A stretch of DNA of 64,000 bases, from NCBI GenBank assembly GCA_900109435.1, contig FNZT01000008.1:1-64000 (forward strand), read 5' to 3'. The notes under the pieces are model-generated. The model saw only the letters and a list, made by a program, of their open reading frames with translations, ran no database searches and had not been told where the DNA came from. The stretch comes from Ruminococcus sp. YRD2003. Its GTDB lineage: Bacteria; Bacillota; Clostridia; Oscillospirales; Ruminococcaceae. The position numbers were made by a program, and so were the translations under genes. Shown one piece after another: positions 1-8,622 of this stretch; the stretch's first letter is position 1; every line of letters starts with the position of its first letter.

Positions 1-369
1 TTCGTTTACTATAACCCGAGCGACGACAAGCAAAGCTGCGTTGTGCGGACTATGACTAAGCTCACGGGCAGGGAGTACGACGCGGTGAAGTCGGAGCTGA
101 CTGAGCTTGCGCAGGAGCTCGGCTGCGGGACGTACAACGATGAAGCTGTTTTCGAGCGGTATATGGAGAGTCATGGCATATCCAAGCTGAAAGAATATGA
201 TGAAATAAAGGTTGGCGCGCTCGAACTGAAAGGCGGCGTTTACTGCGTCCACTGCACGAATCGCGAGGGCTTTCACCACCTCCTGCCCGTCGTGGACAAC
301 GTGATATATGACAGGCGCGACGACAGCCGCGAGCTTTACGTCGTTGCTGTCTACAAAAAGCAGGAATAA
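1..369 (+). CDS. Partial papain-like/C39-like hypothetical protein (5' end outside window)
   Basis: The frame is open from base 1, so the true start lies upstream; an internal GTG at 43 is probably not the start because the preceding residues (YNPSDDKQSCVVR) look conserved. A Cys followed by VVR near the N-terminus, then a helix-rich middle and a C-terminal His-bearing segment (EGFHHLLPVVDN) resemble small cysteine-peptidase-like proteins found in phage and accessory regions of gut Firmicutes, in which Cys and His would be the catalytic pair. That assignment is from memory of sequence style, not a search. No partner gene is visible to the left. It ends just before a relic of the interspersed repeat family. 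Confidence 0.5.
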   Translation, partial: FVYYNPSDDKQSCVVRTMTKLTGREYDAVKSELTELAQELGCGTYNDEAVFERYMESHGISKLKEYDEIKVGALELKGGVYCVHCTNREGFHHLLPVVDNVIYDRRDDSRELYVVAVYKKQE

Positions 370-392
370 CATGAAAACGACGTCCATATGCG

Positions 393-445
393 CTGTGCTT
401 ATACAGAAGTAATACGGATATTTACTTTGAAAAACCTTTCTGAGA
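393..445. repeat. Relic of MITE-like repeat (one end only)
   Basis: The segment around TTATACAGAAGTAATACGG followed by an AAACCTTTCTGA-like stretch matches one terminal arm of the palindromic repeat seen complete at 47703-48013 and shortened at 41139-41248. Only one arm remains here, so it is a decayed or truncated copy. Confidence 0.5.
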
Positions 446-457
446 TTGGAGGTACAT

Positions 458-580
458 ATGAAGCTTGTCTCGCGTTTTCTCACCCATATCACAAAGGGTG
501 AACATTACACCAGCGATACTATATTTAAAGGTAGTTACTCATCGTCCTGCCGTCCTGAAGATATTAAGCGGATTGATTAG
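458..580 (+). CDS. Small hypothetical protein, 40 aa
   Basis: ATG at 458 follows a good ribosome binding site (GGAGG at 449-453). The 40-residue product (MKLVSRFLTHITKGEHY...) has a mixed polar composition, no membrane segment and no domain I recognise. It starts directly after a repeat relic and stops 47 bases before the convergent stop codon of the next gene, so it may be a remnant or a genuine short accessory gene. The binding site is the main support. Confidence 0.35.
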   Translation: MKLVSRFLTHITKGEHYTSDTIFKGSYSSSCRPEDIKRID

Positions 581-627
581 CTTCCATATTGTCTAGCAGA
601 TCATTATTAGATGAATATAATAATTAA

Positions 628-1809
628 TTATACCCTGATCACCCTCTTATACTCTTCCACATCCAGCTCGCCATCAGCAGCCTTCTGCCGCAGCTCAATA
701 GCGTAGTCGCCCCACTCAGCAAACTCAGACTTGCTCATTTTCTTTTTCATAAAACGAGCGTAGTGCTGCTTGTAGGCGCGGTTGTATATCTCCCACACAG
801 GATCATTCTTGAGCTTGTCCTTAAAGGTGTGACGCATTGAGATGTCACGGCATGACTTCGGTGGATTGCTACTTATTAAGCGCTTGCAGTAGTGCGAAAA
901 CGTTGTATGCTTCATGATGAACCAGCGACCGCAGTTGCGGCACTTGACAGGCATGAACTTCTCCTCGATGCACTTGAACAGCTCAAAATACAGAAAGGCT
1001 CCCAGCGATGTGAAACGATAAGTCTCACAGAGTATGGGACCTTTTTTCGTTTCAATTACTGTATCTCCCATGCACATACTTCCGCTGGACTCCAGATTCA
1101 TATACGAATTTCTGAGATTATGTGTTGCGGTAAACTTCTGAAATACTTCGATGACCTTTTCGGTTGAAGGATAGTTGTTGTGGTCGCAGAGTTCGTCTGC
1201 AAATGGCATAAAAACATTCTTTACTCGAATTATATCTTCGATAAAAATTGCAAACTCAGTTGTCATCTGCTCAATACAGGTTGTGAAGTCCGCAGCATCT
1301 TTTCTGTTCTCGTAGTTGCTGAAAACTTTTTTACTGTCGAATTCATAATCAGATAACGCTCGAAGTTCATTCAAATCTTCCGTGATATACATCTCCTCAT
1401 AGGACACAGGAGTGCTCTCTGCATTGACAAAGTGTTCGTTGTAGTCATCAACTTCAAATTCTGAGTCCTCATAAAACGGTTCGTCAAAGATGTCATTGTA
1501 ATACGCGAACAAGTTTCTCAGCAGACCGTGTCTGAAATGTTTTGTGTCGTAAGGCGGAAGCGACTTTGCAATATCCATGATACTGTCGTATGCAAATTCT
1601 ATTTCCTGTGCGCGCTCACCTATGTTCGCAGGACAGAATAAGGAACTGATGTTCAACTCGGACTTCGCGCGCTCACATACGTCAAACAGTTCGCCCAAGT
1701 CATAAAAATTTATTGAAAAATAGCGCAGAAGTATCTCTCCGAGCGGATAGACTCTGCCGTCGGAAAGATATATTTTTCTGTCATGGTAGTGTGCTTCTAT
1801 CTCAAACAT
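628..1809 (-). CDS. DUF6076-like zinc-finger hypothetical protein
   Basis: 393 residues behind a clear AAGGAG ribosome binding site. The first ~270 residues are acidic and helical without recognisable motifs. The C-terminal third has a Cys cluster (CRNCGRWF ... HYCKR ... SCRD) followed by a basic helical tail, the layout of DUF6076-type proteins, which are common in accessory regions of Clostridia and have no known function. The Cys pairs probably bind one zinc ion. It diverges from the recombinase-related genes on the other strand, and both sides have more A+T-rich codons than the core genes further right, which suggests acquisition as part of a mobile segment. Confidence 0.6.
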   Translation of the reverse strand: MFEIEAHYHDRKIYLSDGRVYPLGEILLRYFSINFYDLGELFDVCERAKSELNISSLFCPANIGERAQEIEFAYDSIMDIAKSLPPYDTKHFRHGLLRNLFAYYNDIFDEPFYEDSEFEVDDYNEHFVNAESTPVSYEEMYITEDLNELRALSDYEFDSKKVFSNYENRKDAADFTTCIEQMTTEFAIFIEDIIRVKNVFMPFADELCDHNNYPSTEKVIEVFQKFTATHNLRNSYMNLESSGSMCMGDTVIETKKGPILCETYRFTSLGAFLYFELFKCIEEKFMPVKCRNCGRWFIMKHTTFSHYCKRLISSNPPKSCRDISMRHTFKDKLKNDPVWEIYNRAYKQHYARFMKKKMSKSEFAEWGDYAIELRQKAADGELDVEEYKRVIRV

Positions 1810-1952
1810 AATAACTCCTTTCAGAAATAGTGTTCTATTTCGTCAGAGAGCATAACACTGCGGATTGCTTTGAAAACAGCTGTATAAATAGCTTGAAATC
1901 AAAAGTTTACAATTTGTTCATAAAAATAGATTATAGATTGAACTCGGTAGAG

Positions 1953-1998
1953 ATAGTATACTATATCTATTGACTTTTGTCAAGCTGTCGTGTATACT
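1953..1998 (+). promoter_or_regulatory. Near-consensus promoter with upstream 12-bp palindrome
   Basis: TTGACT (1970-1975) and TATACT (1993-1998) are separated by exactly 17 bases and drive the plus-strand gene at 2071. A perfect palindrome ATAGTATACTAT (1953-1964) lies just upstream of the -35 box and could be an operator or activator site. Confidence 0.65.
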
Positions 1999-2070
1999 GA
2001 ATGCAGTTAAGACGTCCGGACAACTCTTGACATCACAAGTAAAAACTCGAAACGCGAAAGGAAGATGTAG

Positions 2071-2298
2071 ATGAAAGATTTGAACGTTATCAACTGCACA
2101 GCGTACTCTAACGGCATCAACTCTCCGCTTGAGTATCTCAACATCACTACGCCTGCCGAGTTCAAGGTGGTGATGGACTTACTCTGTTACTACGACAGCA
2201 AAAAGAAAACCTCGACCATAAGTCGTACAGGTATCGAGACTCGGACGCGACCACTTGGAGACAGACAGGCTCATGGAGTTGGTGTTCCCTGCATATGA
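2071..2298 (+). pseudogene. Hypothetical N-terminal fragment joined to recombinase DNA in the wrong frame
   Basis: ATG at 2071 has an AAAGGA ribosome binding site and lies 73 bases after a strong promoter. About the first 48 residues (MKDLNVINCTAYS...) read as a normal small protein start. From about 2215 the DNA is that of the serine recombinase read in a different frame, giving an Arg/Thr-rich nonsense tail. A deletion therefore appears to have joined the start of this gene to the inside of the recombinase gene. The original gene cannot be named from 48 residues. Confidence 0.5.
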
Positions 2299-3625
2299 TG
2301 TTCGCTTTATTGCGGTAACTGACAACGTTGATAGTGCGAACGGATTCAATGAGATGTCTGGTATCAAAAATCTGTTCAACGATATGTATGCGCGTGACTG
2401 CTCGAACAAGATACGTGCAGTTCTGAGAGCAAAGGGAGAGCGAGGAGAACGTCTTGCAGCCTGGATAGCATACGGTTATATGAGAGATCCAAGCAACCCG
2501 AAGCAAATCATACCCGATTCCGAGACTGCACCTGTTGTCAAGCATATCTTTGAGATGTATGCAAGTGGAATAGGTGTCAAACGAATCTGCGGAACGCTTG
2601 AACAGGAACAGGTGCTGTCACCCAGCGCTTACAATTACAGAAAAAACGGCAGCCGTTCAAGAAATCTCACACTCGACAAGCCATATGCCTGGGCGAAAAA
2701 CACTATACGAAAAATGCTCTCCAATCGGATATACTGTGGAGATACGGTCAATTTCAAGACCTATTCAAAGTCCAACAAGCTGAAAAAGCGTATCAAGAAC
2801 TCGCCTGAGAATATGAAGATATTTCTCAATACTCACGAACCGATCATCGACAGAGCGACATTTGATCTTGTACAGAAGCACTTTGAAGGGCGAAAGCGTG
2901 CAGACAAATGCGGCGAGCTGGACAAGTATGCAGGTTATCTTTACTGTGCTGAATGTGGTTCAAGGCTATATCGTAATCGAGATAAAGCTCACGGATACGA
3001 TAGCTACCGCTGCGGACACTATGAAAGCCGCAAAAGCGACTGCACTTCGCATTACATTCGTGAAAGCGTGCTCGACGAGATAGTTTTAAGAGCAATGAAA
3101 AAGGTGACGAAATACGCAAGGGAGCACTCAGACGAGTTTTACAGCGATGCAATGAAGAACGGCGAAGCTGAAGCGGCAAAGAAGCTTAAAGAATCCGAGA
3201 GCCTTAGAGATGAATATGCGTCTAAAATCAAGCAGCTCGACAAAGCAATACAGCTTCTCTATATGGACAGGTCTAACGGAAAGATCACGGACGAGCGTTA
3301 TGAACTTCTATCTGCAAGTTTTGAAAATGAGCAGACTGAACTGAAATCAAAGCTCAGAACCCTCAACTCGCAGCTTGATGAAGTGAAAGTGCGTGAGAAA
3401 TGTATCCGTGACTTTATCACCAAGGCTAAGAGGTATGTAACAATTTCAAAGGTCACTCCGGAGCTCCTGAGAGCCTTTATAGAGCGAATTGAAGTCCACG
3501 AAAAGGCTGTAAAACGTTCAAGGACCTGCGGTAATCATATCGTCATCTACTTCGCTTTTCAGACTGATAAAGCATTCAGACTTGACGGTGAGATGAACGA
3601 GCTTGGCATGACTAAGTTTGCATAA
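2222..3625 (+). pseudogene. Large serine recombinase lacking the catalytic N-terminus
   Basis: Frame 2 is open from the stop at 2219-2221. It begins with SRLGRDHLETDRLMELVFP, which is the end of the resolvase catalytic domain of TnpX-like large serine recombinases. It continues through the 'DVRFIAV.D.VDS' strand, the recombinase domain (about 60-170), a zinc ribbon (CAECGSRLYRNRDKAHGYDSYRC), a coiled coil and the C-terminal tail. About 70 N-terminal residues, including the nucleophilic serine and nearby arginines, are missing. Translation could restart at TTG 2255, but the protein could not cut DNA. It is a remnant of an integrative element; the deletion joint at about 2213-2222 adjoins the preceding hybrid ORF. 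Confidence 0.8.
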
Positions 3626-3689
3626 TAAAAATCTCCGAGGATGACCTCCTCGGAGAAACCATACATATTAACTGCGTTAAGAACACCAT

Positions 3690-3981
3690 GCAGAAGAAAG
3701 GTTCTCCCCCGAGCCCCTTTCCAAAGACTTTTAGTCCAAATTTTGCCCCTATGGGGTACTCTCATTGAAAAGAAAGACTAACTCTTTTCATATCAGGAGA
3801 GTACCCCATAGGGGCAAAATTTAAATTGAAAGTTTTAGGAAGGGAGTTTGAGGGTGACTCCCCGCAGTGCGGGGAGATGTCGCGAAGCGACAGAGGGGAC
3901 CGCCGCTGTTAGCGGAACCCTTTTTCAAAAGGGTTTCCCTCAATAAATACTCCGTATTACTTCCGTATAAGTACAATCCTT
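3690..3981. repeat. MITE-like palindromic repeat, copy with left end missing
   Basis: It shares a long near-identical block with 47770-48010, including a 26-bp perfect inverted repeat (arms 3738-3763 and 3797-3822) and a right end that ends in GTACAATCCTTATGCC. The left terminal arm is absent. An extra three-hairpin block (3858-3915) sits inside it. It fills the interval between the recombinase remnant and the K+ channel gene and contains no credible ORF. Confidence 0.75.
3858..3915. repeat. Three-hairpin repeat nested in the MITE-like element
   Basis: Three short perfect stems follow one another: CTCCCCGC/GCGGGGAG (3858-3876), TGTCGC/GCGACA (3878-3892) and CCGC/GCGG (3903-3915). The block is absent from the otherwise matching copy at 47.7-48.0 kb, so it was inserted here or lost there. 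Confidence 0.55.
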
Positions 3982-3994
3982 ATGCCTCGGCTTT

Positions 3995-4972
3995 TTATTT
4001 CTTTTTCTTTTTCACTCTTTCGGAATTGATGAAAAGGATATCCTTTTCCCTAATCTCGACGTTATCGGTAGGAATGATCGTCAGCCCATCGCGCAGGATG
4101 ATAAAAATCTGCAAATCGTACTCGCACTTGAGCTCTGATACCCTGCGTCCGCGGAATCTGCTTTTACTGTCGACGAGGATCTCCCCGACCTTGCTGATAT
4201 CGTGGAGCTGCACCTCAGAGGCGGCGCGTTTAGAGTACTGCTCAACGAAGCCCGCACTGATGATACCTGTAGGTATAGCCACAACTCCGACGCCGAAGAA
4301 AGCGATACAAATAGCCATAATCTTGCCGACAATGGTCACGGGGTAGATATCACCGTAACCGACCGTGAGCAGAGTCGACATACTCCACCATATACCCGAG
4401 AAAGCGTTGCCGAAGACCTCGGGCTGAGCGTCGTGCTCCGCGCTGTACATTCCGAGCGACGAAGCGAACATGAGGATAATAATGATAAAAAGGGACGAAA
4501 GGATCTGATTGCGTTTTTCATAGAGTACGGTAGTGATGATATTGAACGAATCATACACCGAATTGATCCTGAAGAGGTGAAAGATACGCCCCACTCTCAG
4601 CATACGGAAAGCGATAAAGCCCGATAAATAGAAGAAAGGGAGAATAGTACAAAGGTCGATGATACCGTCGAACGAAACGAGGAACCTCAGGCGCGCCTTA
4701 GCGGGAGTCAGTTCGGGATAAAGGAGGTCTGCCGTCCATATGCGAAGGATGTACTCGGCGCAGAACAGCACAAGCGTCACCGCCTCGACAGTATCGAGCA
4801 GCCACATTATCGGCTCAAAGCAGTCGAAAGTCTGCATAAACATAGAGACGATGTTTATGATAATGACCACGGAAAGCCCCCAGTCGAAGAGGCGGCTCAC
4901 GAGGTCATTTCTCTGACCTATCTGAATGATATCAAAGATCCTTTTCTTTATCGGATCGCACGAACTGCTCAT
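3995..4972 (-). CDS. Six-helix voltage-gated-type potassium channel with TrkA-C-like tail
   Basis: 325 residues. Membrane helices S1-S4 lie within residues 30-135, with an S4-like segment that carries Arg at intervals (FRMLRVGRIFHLFR, about 122-135). A pore loop with the potassium filter TVGYGD (203-208) and a final pore-lining helix follow. After residue ~255 comes a soluble domain (about 258-318) like the TrkA-C/RCK-C ligand-binding module, then a Lys-rich end. The protein should be an inner-membrane K+ channel whose gating may depend on voltage and a cytoplasmic ligand. Ribosome binding site GAGGCGGTG precedes the ATG. It lies behind the terminator of the CD1247-like gene and has no obvious promoter of its own. 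Confidence 0.85.
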   Translation of the reverse strand: MSSSCDPIKKRIFDIIQIGQRNDLVSRLFDWGLSVVIIINIVSMFMQTFDCFEPIMWLLDTVEAVTLVLFCAEYILRIWTADLLYPELTPAKARLRFLVSFDGIIDLCTILPFFYLSGFIAFRMLRVGRIFHLFRINSVYDSFNIITTVLYEKRNQILSSLFIIIILMFASSLGMYSAEHDAQPEVFGNAFSGIWWSMSTLLTVGYGDIYPVTIVGKIMAICIAFFGVGVVAIPTGIISAGFVEQYSKRAASEVQLHDISKVGEILVDSKSRFRGRRVSELKCEYDLQIFIILRDGLTIIPTDNVEIREKDILFINSERVKKKKK

Positions 4973-5000
4973 AATGTCACCGCCTCTCAGTCACCGCAGA

Positions 5001-5040
5001 TAAAAAAACAGACGGACAGCATTCCACCGTCCGTCCGCTG
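5001..5040 (-). terminator. Intrinsic terminator after the CD1247-like gene
   Basis: On the minus strand a GACGGAC/GTCCGTC stem is followed by a run of T (complement of 5002-5008). It ends the aroQ-pepP-efp transcription direction before the K+ channel gene. Confidence 0.75.
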
Positions 5041-5052
5041 AATAGTATCAAC

Positions 5053-5526
5053 TTACTTATTGTCCTCTTCGTTTTTGGACTCCTCGGAATCTTCCTCAAA
5101 GTCCTCGATAGTGAGGTCATCGACGTCAAACTCAAGGAGCTCATTGCAGTTCGGGCAGTTGATAGAGCCCTCCTCGATCATACCCTCATCTATAAGGATA
5201 GTATCGCCGCAGGTAGGACAAGTGACCTCATAAAGCTCATCGTCGTCCTCGTCAAAGTCGTAGTCGTCGTCATCGTCGAAGCACTCGTCGCAGTCGTCAC
5301 AGCCGTCATCGTAGAAGTCGTCCTCTACCTGACCGAGGTCCTCGTCGAGGATATCGCAGAGCTCTGTGAGTTCATCTACCTGTGACTGAAGGTCCTCAAC
5401 ATAGAGCACCAGCTCGGACATGACCTCAGTCATCTGAGTGAGAGCCTTGCCCTCCTTAGTAGTTGTATCGATCTCGAGACCGTCGATAAGTCCCTGTAAA
5501 TATGACATTTTCTCAGTAAGCTTCAT
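5053..5526 (-). CDS. CD1247 N-terminal-domain zinc-ribbon protein
   Basis: 157 residues. The N-terminal helical segment (about 1-60, MKLTEKMSYLQGLIDGLEID) matches the family named for C. difficile CD1247. A very acidic Asp/Tyr-rich linker follows, then a zinc ribbon with two CxxC pairs (CPTCGDTILI ... CPNCNELL) and an acidic tail. The role is unknown. It follows efp by 39 bases on the same strand and is followed by a terminator, so it is probably the last gene of the efp transcript. The acidic middle suggests a partner that is basic, perhaps ribosome- or nucleic-acid-related, but this is inference. Confidence 0.75.
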   Translation of the reverse strand: MKLTEKMSYLQGLIDGLEIDTTTKEGKALTQMTEVMSELVLYVEDLQSQVDELTELCDILDEDLGQVEDDFYDDGCDDCDECFDDDDDYDFDEDDDELYEVTCPTCGDTILIDEGMIEEGSINCPNCNELLEFDVDDLTIEDFEEDSEESKNEEDNK

Positions 5527-5565
5527 AGCAGCTCCTCCTTCCGTATCAAAAACAGTTAAGAGAGA

Positions 5566-6123
5566 TTATGCACGAGACATATACTCGCCTGTGCGGGTAT
5601 CTACCTGTATCTTCTCGCCCTCGTTGATGAAAAGCGGTACCTTTATCTCAGCGCCTGTCTCAAGAGTAGCGGGCTTAGTAGCGTTAGTAGCGGTATCGCC
5701 CTTGAATCCGGGGTCTGTCTGAGTAACAACGAGCTCAACGAAGTTGGGGGGCTCAACGCCGAAAACAGTGCCCTTGTAGGAGAGGATCTTACAGATCATC
5801 TCTTCCTTGACGAACTTGAAGTTGTCGCCGAGGATAGAAGCGCTTATCGGGACCTGCTCATAGGTCTCCATATCCATGAAGTAATAGAGGTCTCCGTCGT
5901 TGTAGCTGTACTGCATATCCTTTCTCTCAACGAAAGCAGTAGGGAACTTAGCCGTAGGGTTGAAAGAAGTTTCAACAACGGAACCTGTGATAACGTTCTT
6001 ATACTTTGTTCTTACAAAAGCAGCGCCCTTACCGGGTTTTACGTGCTGGAACTCGATGACCTGAACTACCTGACCGTCGAGCTCGAAAGTAACGCCGTTT
6101 CTGAAATCGCCTGCTGAAATCAT
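5566..6123 (-). CDS. efp: Translation elongation factor P
   Basis: 185 residues starting [10 protein letters not shown], chosen because GGAGG precedes this ATG by a normal distance; a longer in-frame extension to 6156 has no such site. EF-P stimulates peptide bond formation at polyproline stretches on the ribosome. The KOW-like domain I carries the loop VKPGKGAAF with Lys32, the position modified in Bacillus EF-P, and two OB-fold domains follow to the end. It has its own promoter in the 87-base gap after pepP, so it can be expressed apart from the aroQ-pepP genes upstream. Confidence 0.95.
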   Translation of the reverse strand: MISAGDFRNGVTFELDGQVVQVIEFQHVKPGKGAAFVRTKYKNVITGSVVETSFNPTAKFPTAFVERKDMQYSYNDGDLYYFMDMETYEQVPISASILGDNFKFVKEEMICKILSYKGTVFGVEPPNFVELVVTQTDPGFKGDTATNATKPATLETGAEIKVPLFINEGEKIQVDTRTGEYMSRA

Positions 6124-6164
6124 TATAAATACCTCCGTATTTTTCAATATAATCAATATGTACT

Positions 6165-6193
6165 ATTTTACCACATTTTCGGCAATTTGGCAA
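6165..6193 (-). promoter_or_regulatory. Promoter of efp
   Basis: On the minus strand TTGCCA (6193-6188) and TAAAAT (6170-6165) are 17 bases apart and about 42 bases upstream of the efp ATG. Confidence 0.65.
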
Positions 6194-6210
6194 TACCTAA
6201 ACCGATAATA

Positions 6211-7278
6211 TTATAAAGATATTATATTTTTTGCACTTTTTGTCAGATTAATACATCCATTTTCGGTCAAAATGACAAAATCCTCTATTCTCACGCCGAA
6301 CTTTCCCGCAATGTAGATGCCGGGTTCGACAGTGACGACCGCTCCCTCGTTAAGCGGAAGCATATAATTCGGTGAAGCGTTGGGGCGCTCGTGTATCTCA
6401 AGTCCCACACCGTGACCGAGGGAATGCCCGAAGCAGTCGCCGTAACCCGCATCGTTGATGATACAGCGGGCAGTCTCATCGAGTTCATGCCCCGTCATGC
6501 CCGCATGAGCGGCATTTATGGCGGCAGTCTGAGCCTCGAGCACGATATTGTAGACCTTCTTCATCTCCTCGTCGGGCTCTCCTACGCAGACCGTGCGGGT
6601 CATATCGCTGTGGTAGCCGTTGTAGACGGCACCGTAATCCATGAGTACGAATTCGCCCTTGCGAACCTTCTTATCCGAGGGAACACCGTGCGGCATGGAG
6701 GTATTAGCGCCCGAAAGAGCGATAGTCTCGAAGGACAGGTCCTCAGCGCCATATTCAAACATCAGCCTGTTGAGCTCAAGAGCTATCTGCCTCTCGGTGA
6801 CACCCTCGCGAATGAAGCCGAGAATGTCCTCAAAGGCACGCTCTGCTATCGCCTGAGCCTTCTTTATGCAGTCGAGCTCGTGCTCATCCTTGACGCATCT
6901 GAGCGCATTTACAGCGTTGCTGAGCACATCCGTGTCGATGACTTCGACGTCCTTGAGCTGAGAGCGCAGTGTATGCAGTCTGCTGACCGTCATAGTCTGC
7001 GACTCTATCGCCATATTGGCGGCGCCGTGTTCGCGAATAAGCTCGGCAAGCTGAACATTCAGCTTCTTCTGCTCAACGACCTCGGCAGCCGTGACCACAG
7101 CCCTCGCTTTCTCGATGTAGCGGAAGTCGATAATGAGGTAAGCCTTGTCACGGAAAGCGATGACAGTTCCGTCCGACGACTTCATACCTGTAAAATAACG
7201 TCTGTTGGTATCAGACGTTATCAGTACGCAGTCAATGCTATCGGGGAGCTGACCGAACAATCTCTCAAATCTTGTCAT
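6211..7278 (-). CDS. pepP: M24 Xaa-Pro aminopeptidase
   Basis: 355 residues. An N-terminal creatinase-like domain (about 1-125) is followed by a pita-bread M24 domain with the dinuclear metal ligands in order: Asp in DYGAVYNGYHSDMTR, His in GHSLGHGVGLEIHE, Glu in VEPGIY and Glu in GVRIEDFV. It releases N-terminal residues ahead of proline in the cytoplasm. AAGGAG lies five bases before the ATG, overlapping the end of aroQ. The order aroQ-pepP-efp is common in Firmicutes, and pairing a proline peptidase with EF-P is a recurrent neighbourhood. Confidence 0.92.
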   Translation of the reverse strand: MTRFERLFGQLPDSIDCVLITSDTNRRYFTGMKSSDGTVIAFRDKAYLIIDFRYIEKARAVVTAAEVVEQKKLNVQLAELIREHGAANMAIESQTMTVSRLHTLRSQLKDVEVIDTDVLSNAVNALRCVKDEHELDCIKKAQAIAERAFEDILGFIREGVTERQIALELNRLMFEYGAEDLSFETIALSGANTSMPHGVPSDKKVRKGEFVLMDYGAVYNGYHSDMTRTVCVGEPDEEMKKVYNIVLEAQTAAINAAHAGMTGHELDETARCIINDAGYGDCFGHSLGHGVGLEIHERPNASPNYMLPLNEGAVVTVEPGIYIAGKFGVRIEDFVILTENGCINLTKSAKNIISL

Positions 7279-7287
7279 ATCTGCTCC

Positions 7288-7719
7288 TTACAGCTCAGCC
7301 ATAGCCTGTACGGCAAGGTAATAGCTAAGGAAGCCGAGTCCGCAGATACTTCCCCTGCAAACGGGAGCGATGACGGAATTAGCGCGGAACTCCTCACGTG
7401 CATCTATGTTGCTGATGTGTACTTCTATGACAGGTATCTTAATTGCTGCGATAGCGTCGCGGATAGCGTAGCTGTAGTGGGTATAAGCGCCTGCATTTAT
7501 AATGACGCCGTCGAAAGCGGTGCGTGCAGCGTGGAGCTTGTCGATGATAGCTCCCTCGTGGTTGGACTGGAATATCTCGCATTCAAGTCCCTGTTCCCTT
7601 GCTCTGTCGATGATATTGCTGTTGAGCGTATCAATGCTCATATTACCGTACACTCCGGGCTCACGCTCGCCGAGCAGGTTGAGGTTAGGACCGTGGATGA
7701 CAAGTATCTTTTTTATCAT
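7288..7719 (-). CDS. aroQ: 3-dehydroquinate dehydratase, type II
   Basis: 143 residues, the usual length. It converts 3-dehydroquinate to 3-dehydroshikimate in the shikimate pathway as a dodecamer. Family motifs are plain: HGPNLNLLGEREPGVYG at the start with the catalytic Tyr, NAGAYTHYSYAIRDAI in the middle and EVHISNIDAREEFR with the catalytic His. The ribosome binding site AAGGAG is within the gap to yqeG, whose stop lies only a few bases upstream, so the two are cotranscribed. Confidence 0.95.
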   Translation of the reverse strand: MIKKILVIHGPNLNLLGEREPGVYGNMSIDTLNSNIIDRAREQGLECEIFQSNHEGAIIDKLHAARTAFDGVIINAGAYTHYSYAIRDAIAAIKIPVIEVHISNIDAREEFRANSVIAPVCRGSICGLGFLSYYLAVQAMAEL

Positions 7720-7721
7720 AC

Positions 7722-8270
7722 TCAGTTCTCCTTATATGTAATCGCGTTCATCGGGCGGTGTTCGACCGTCCTCTGTCCGCCGCTGCAATAGATCTTCTTT
7801 GGTATGAACGGAGCCTCGATAGCTCTTATCAGTCTCAGCAGACGGTTGCTTTTTCTGCTTATTGGAAGAGTATACAGCATTTTTATTTTAAAAAGGTTAG
7901 CTCCGAGGACGTCGGTGAATATCTGATCGCCGACAGCCGCAAGCGCACGCTTTGGAAGACCGAGGCGCATAGCAGCGAGCTTATATCCTTTCTGGAAGGG
8001 CTTCTTGCTTTCTCTCACGCAGTCGATACCCACGAGCTCCGAGAACAGCTTCACGCGCAGATAGAAGTTGTTTGAGACGATTATCAGGCGGATACCGTTC
8101 TCCTTCATCTGCTCTATCCACTCGACGACGCCGTCGGCAGGCTGTGGGTCATTGTGGTAGGCAAGCGTATTGTCGATATCGAGGATAAGACCGCGGATGC
8201 CGAGGCTTGCGAGCATATCGGGTGAGATGTCGGTAACTGTGTTGAAAGCAGCAGTGATACTGAAAAGCAT
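7722..8270 (-). CDS. yqeG: YqeG-family HAD phosphatase
   Basis: 182 residues. HAD motif I is LDIDNTL (about 30-36), motif II the Ser of IIVSNN and motif III Lys/Asp in KPF...AVGDQIFTDV, all fitting the YqeG branch of the HAD-IIIA group (phosphatidylglycerophosphate phosphatase-like in Bacillus and plants, though the bacterial substrate is not settled). First gene of the yqeG-aroQ-pepP set. The start has GAGGAGG upstream, and a weak promoter (TCGACA region and TATACAAT-like box) lies around 8288-8320. Confidence 0.85.
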   Translation of the reverse strand: MLFSITAAFNTVTDISPDMLASLGIRGLILDIDNTLAYHNDPQPADGVVEWIEQMKENGIRLIIVSNNFYLRVKLFSELVGIDCVRESKKPFQKGYKLAAMRLGLPKRALAAVGDQIFTDVLGANLFKIKMLYTLPISRKSNRLLRLIRAIEAPFIPKKIYCSGGQRTVEHRPMNAITYKEN

Positions 8271-8365
8271 AGTGTCCTCCTCTCATATTGTATAGTAAAA
8301 GCGGCGCGAAGCGTGTCGAAAGCGCTCCCCCGCGGAAATTTTCTTGGGAAATACGGATAAGAACA

Positions 8366-8397
8366 AAATGAAAAAGCGGACATAACGCCCGCTTTTA
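8366..8397 (-). terminator. Intrinsic terminator of rpsU
   Basis: On the minus strand the stem AAAGCGG/CCGCTTT (8395-8389 and 8379-8373) is followed by TTCATTTTG. It begins 27 bases beyond the rpsU stop. Confidence 0.8.
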
Positions 8398-8421
8398 TCA
8401 ACATTTTCTGTCATGCAAGGA

Positions 8422-8595
8422 TCAATACTTGCGCTTGCGAGCAGCCTCGGATTTCTTCTTGCGCTTAACCGAAGGCTTTTCGTAGTGCTCTCTCTTGCGG
8501 ACCTCAGCAATAACACCGTCCTTTGCGCACGCTCTCTTGAACTTCTTAAGAGCGTTCTCAAGAGACTCATTCTTGCCAACGCGAACTTCTGCCAC
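8422..8595 (-). CDS. rpsU: 30S ribosomal protein S21
   Basis: 57 residues, [20 protein letters not shown] at the N-terminus and a Lys/Arg-rich C-terminal tail, the classic S21 sequence. S21 joins the platform of the small subunit near the anti-Shine-Dalgarno. The start is GTG at 8595, preceded by GGGAGGG; no ATG is available. It is monocistronic, with its own consensus promoter and terminator. S21 is on the short side but normal for Firmicutes (57-58 residues). Confidence 0.97.
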   Translation of the reverse strand: MAEVRVGKNESLENALKKFKRACAKDGVIAEVRKREHYEKPSVKRKKKSEAARKRKY

Positions 8596-8622
8596 TAATT
8601 TTCCCTCCCTTGTTCAGAGGTT

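Noticed and set aside
6391-7791. 466-residue plus-strand ORF opposite pepP and aroQ
   Set aside because: Antisense shadow; both opposite genes have complete catalytic motifs.
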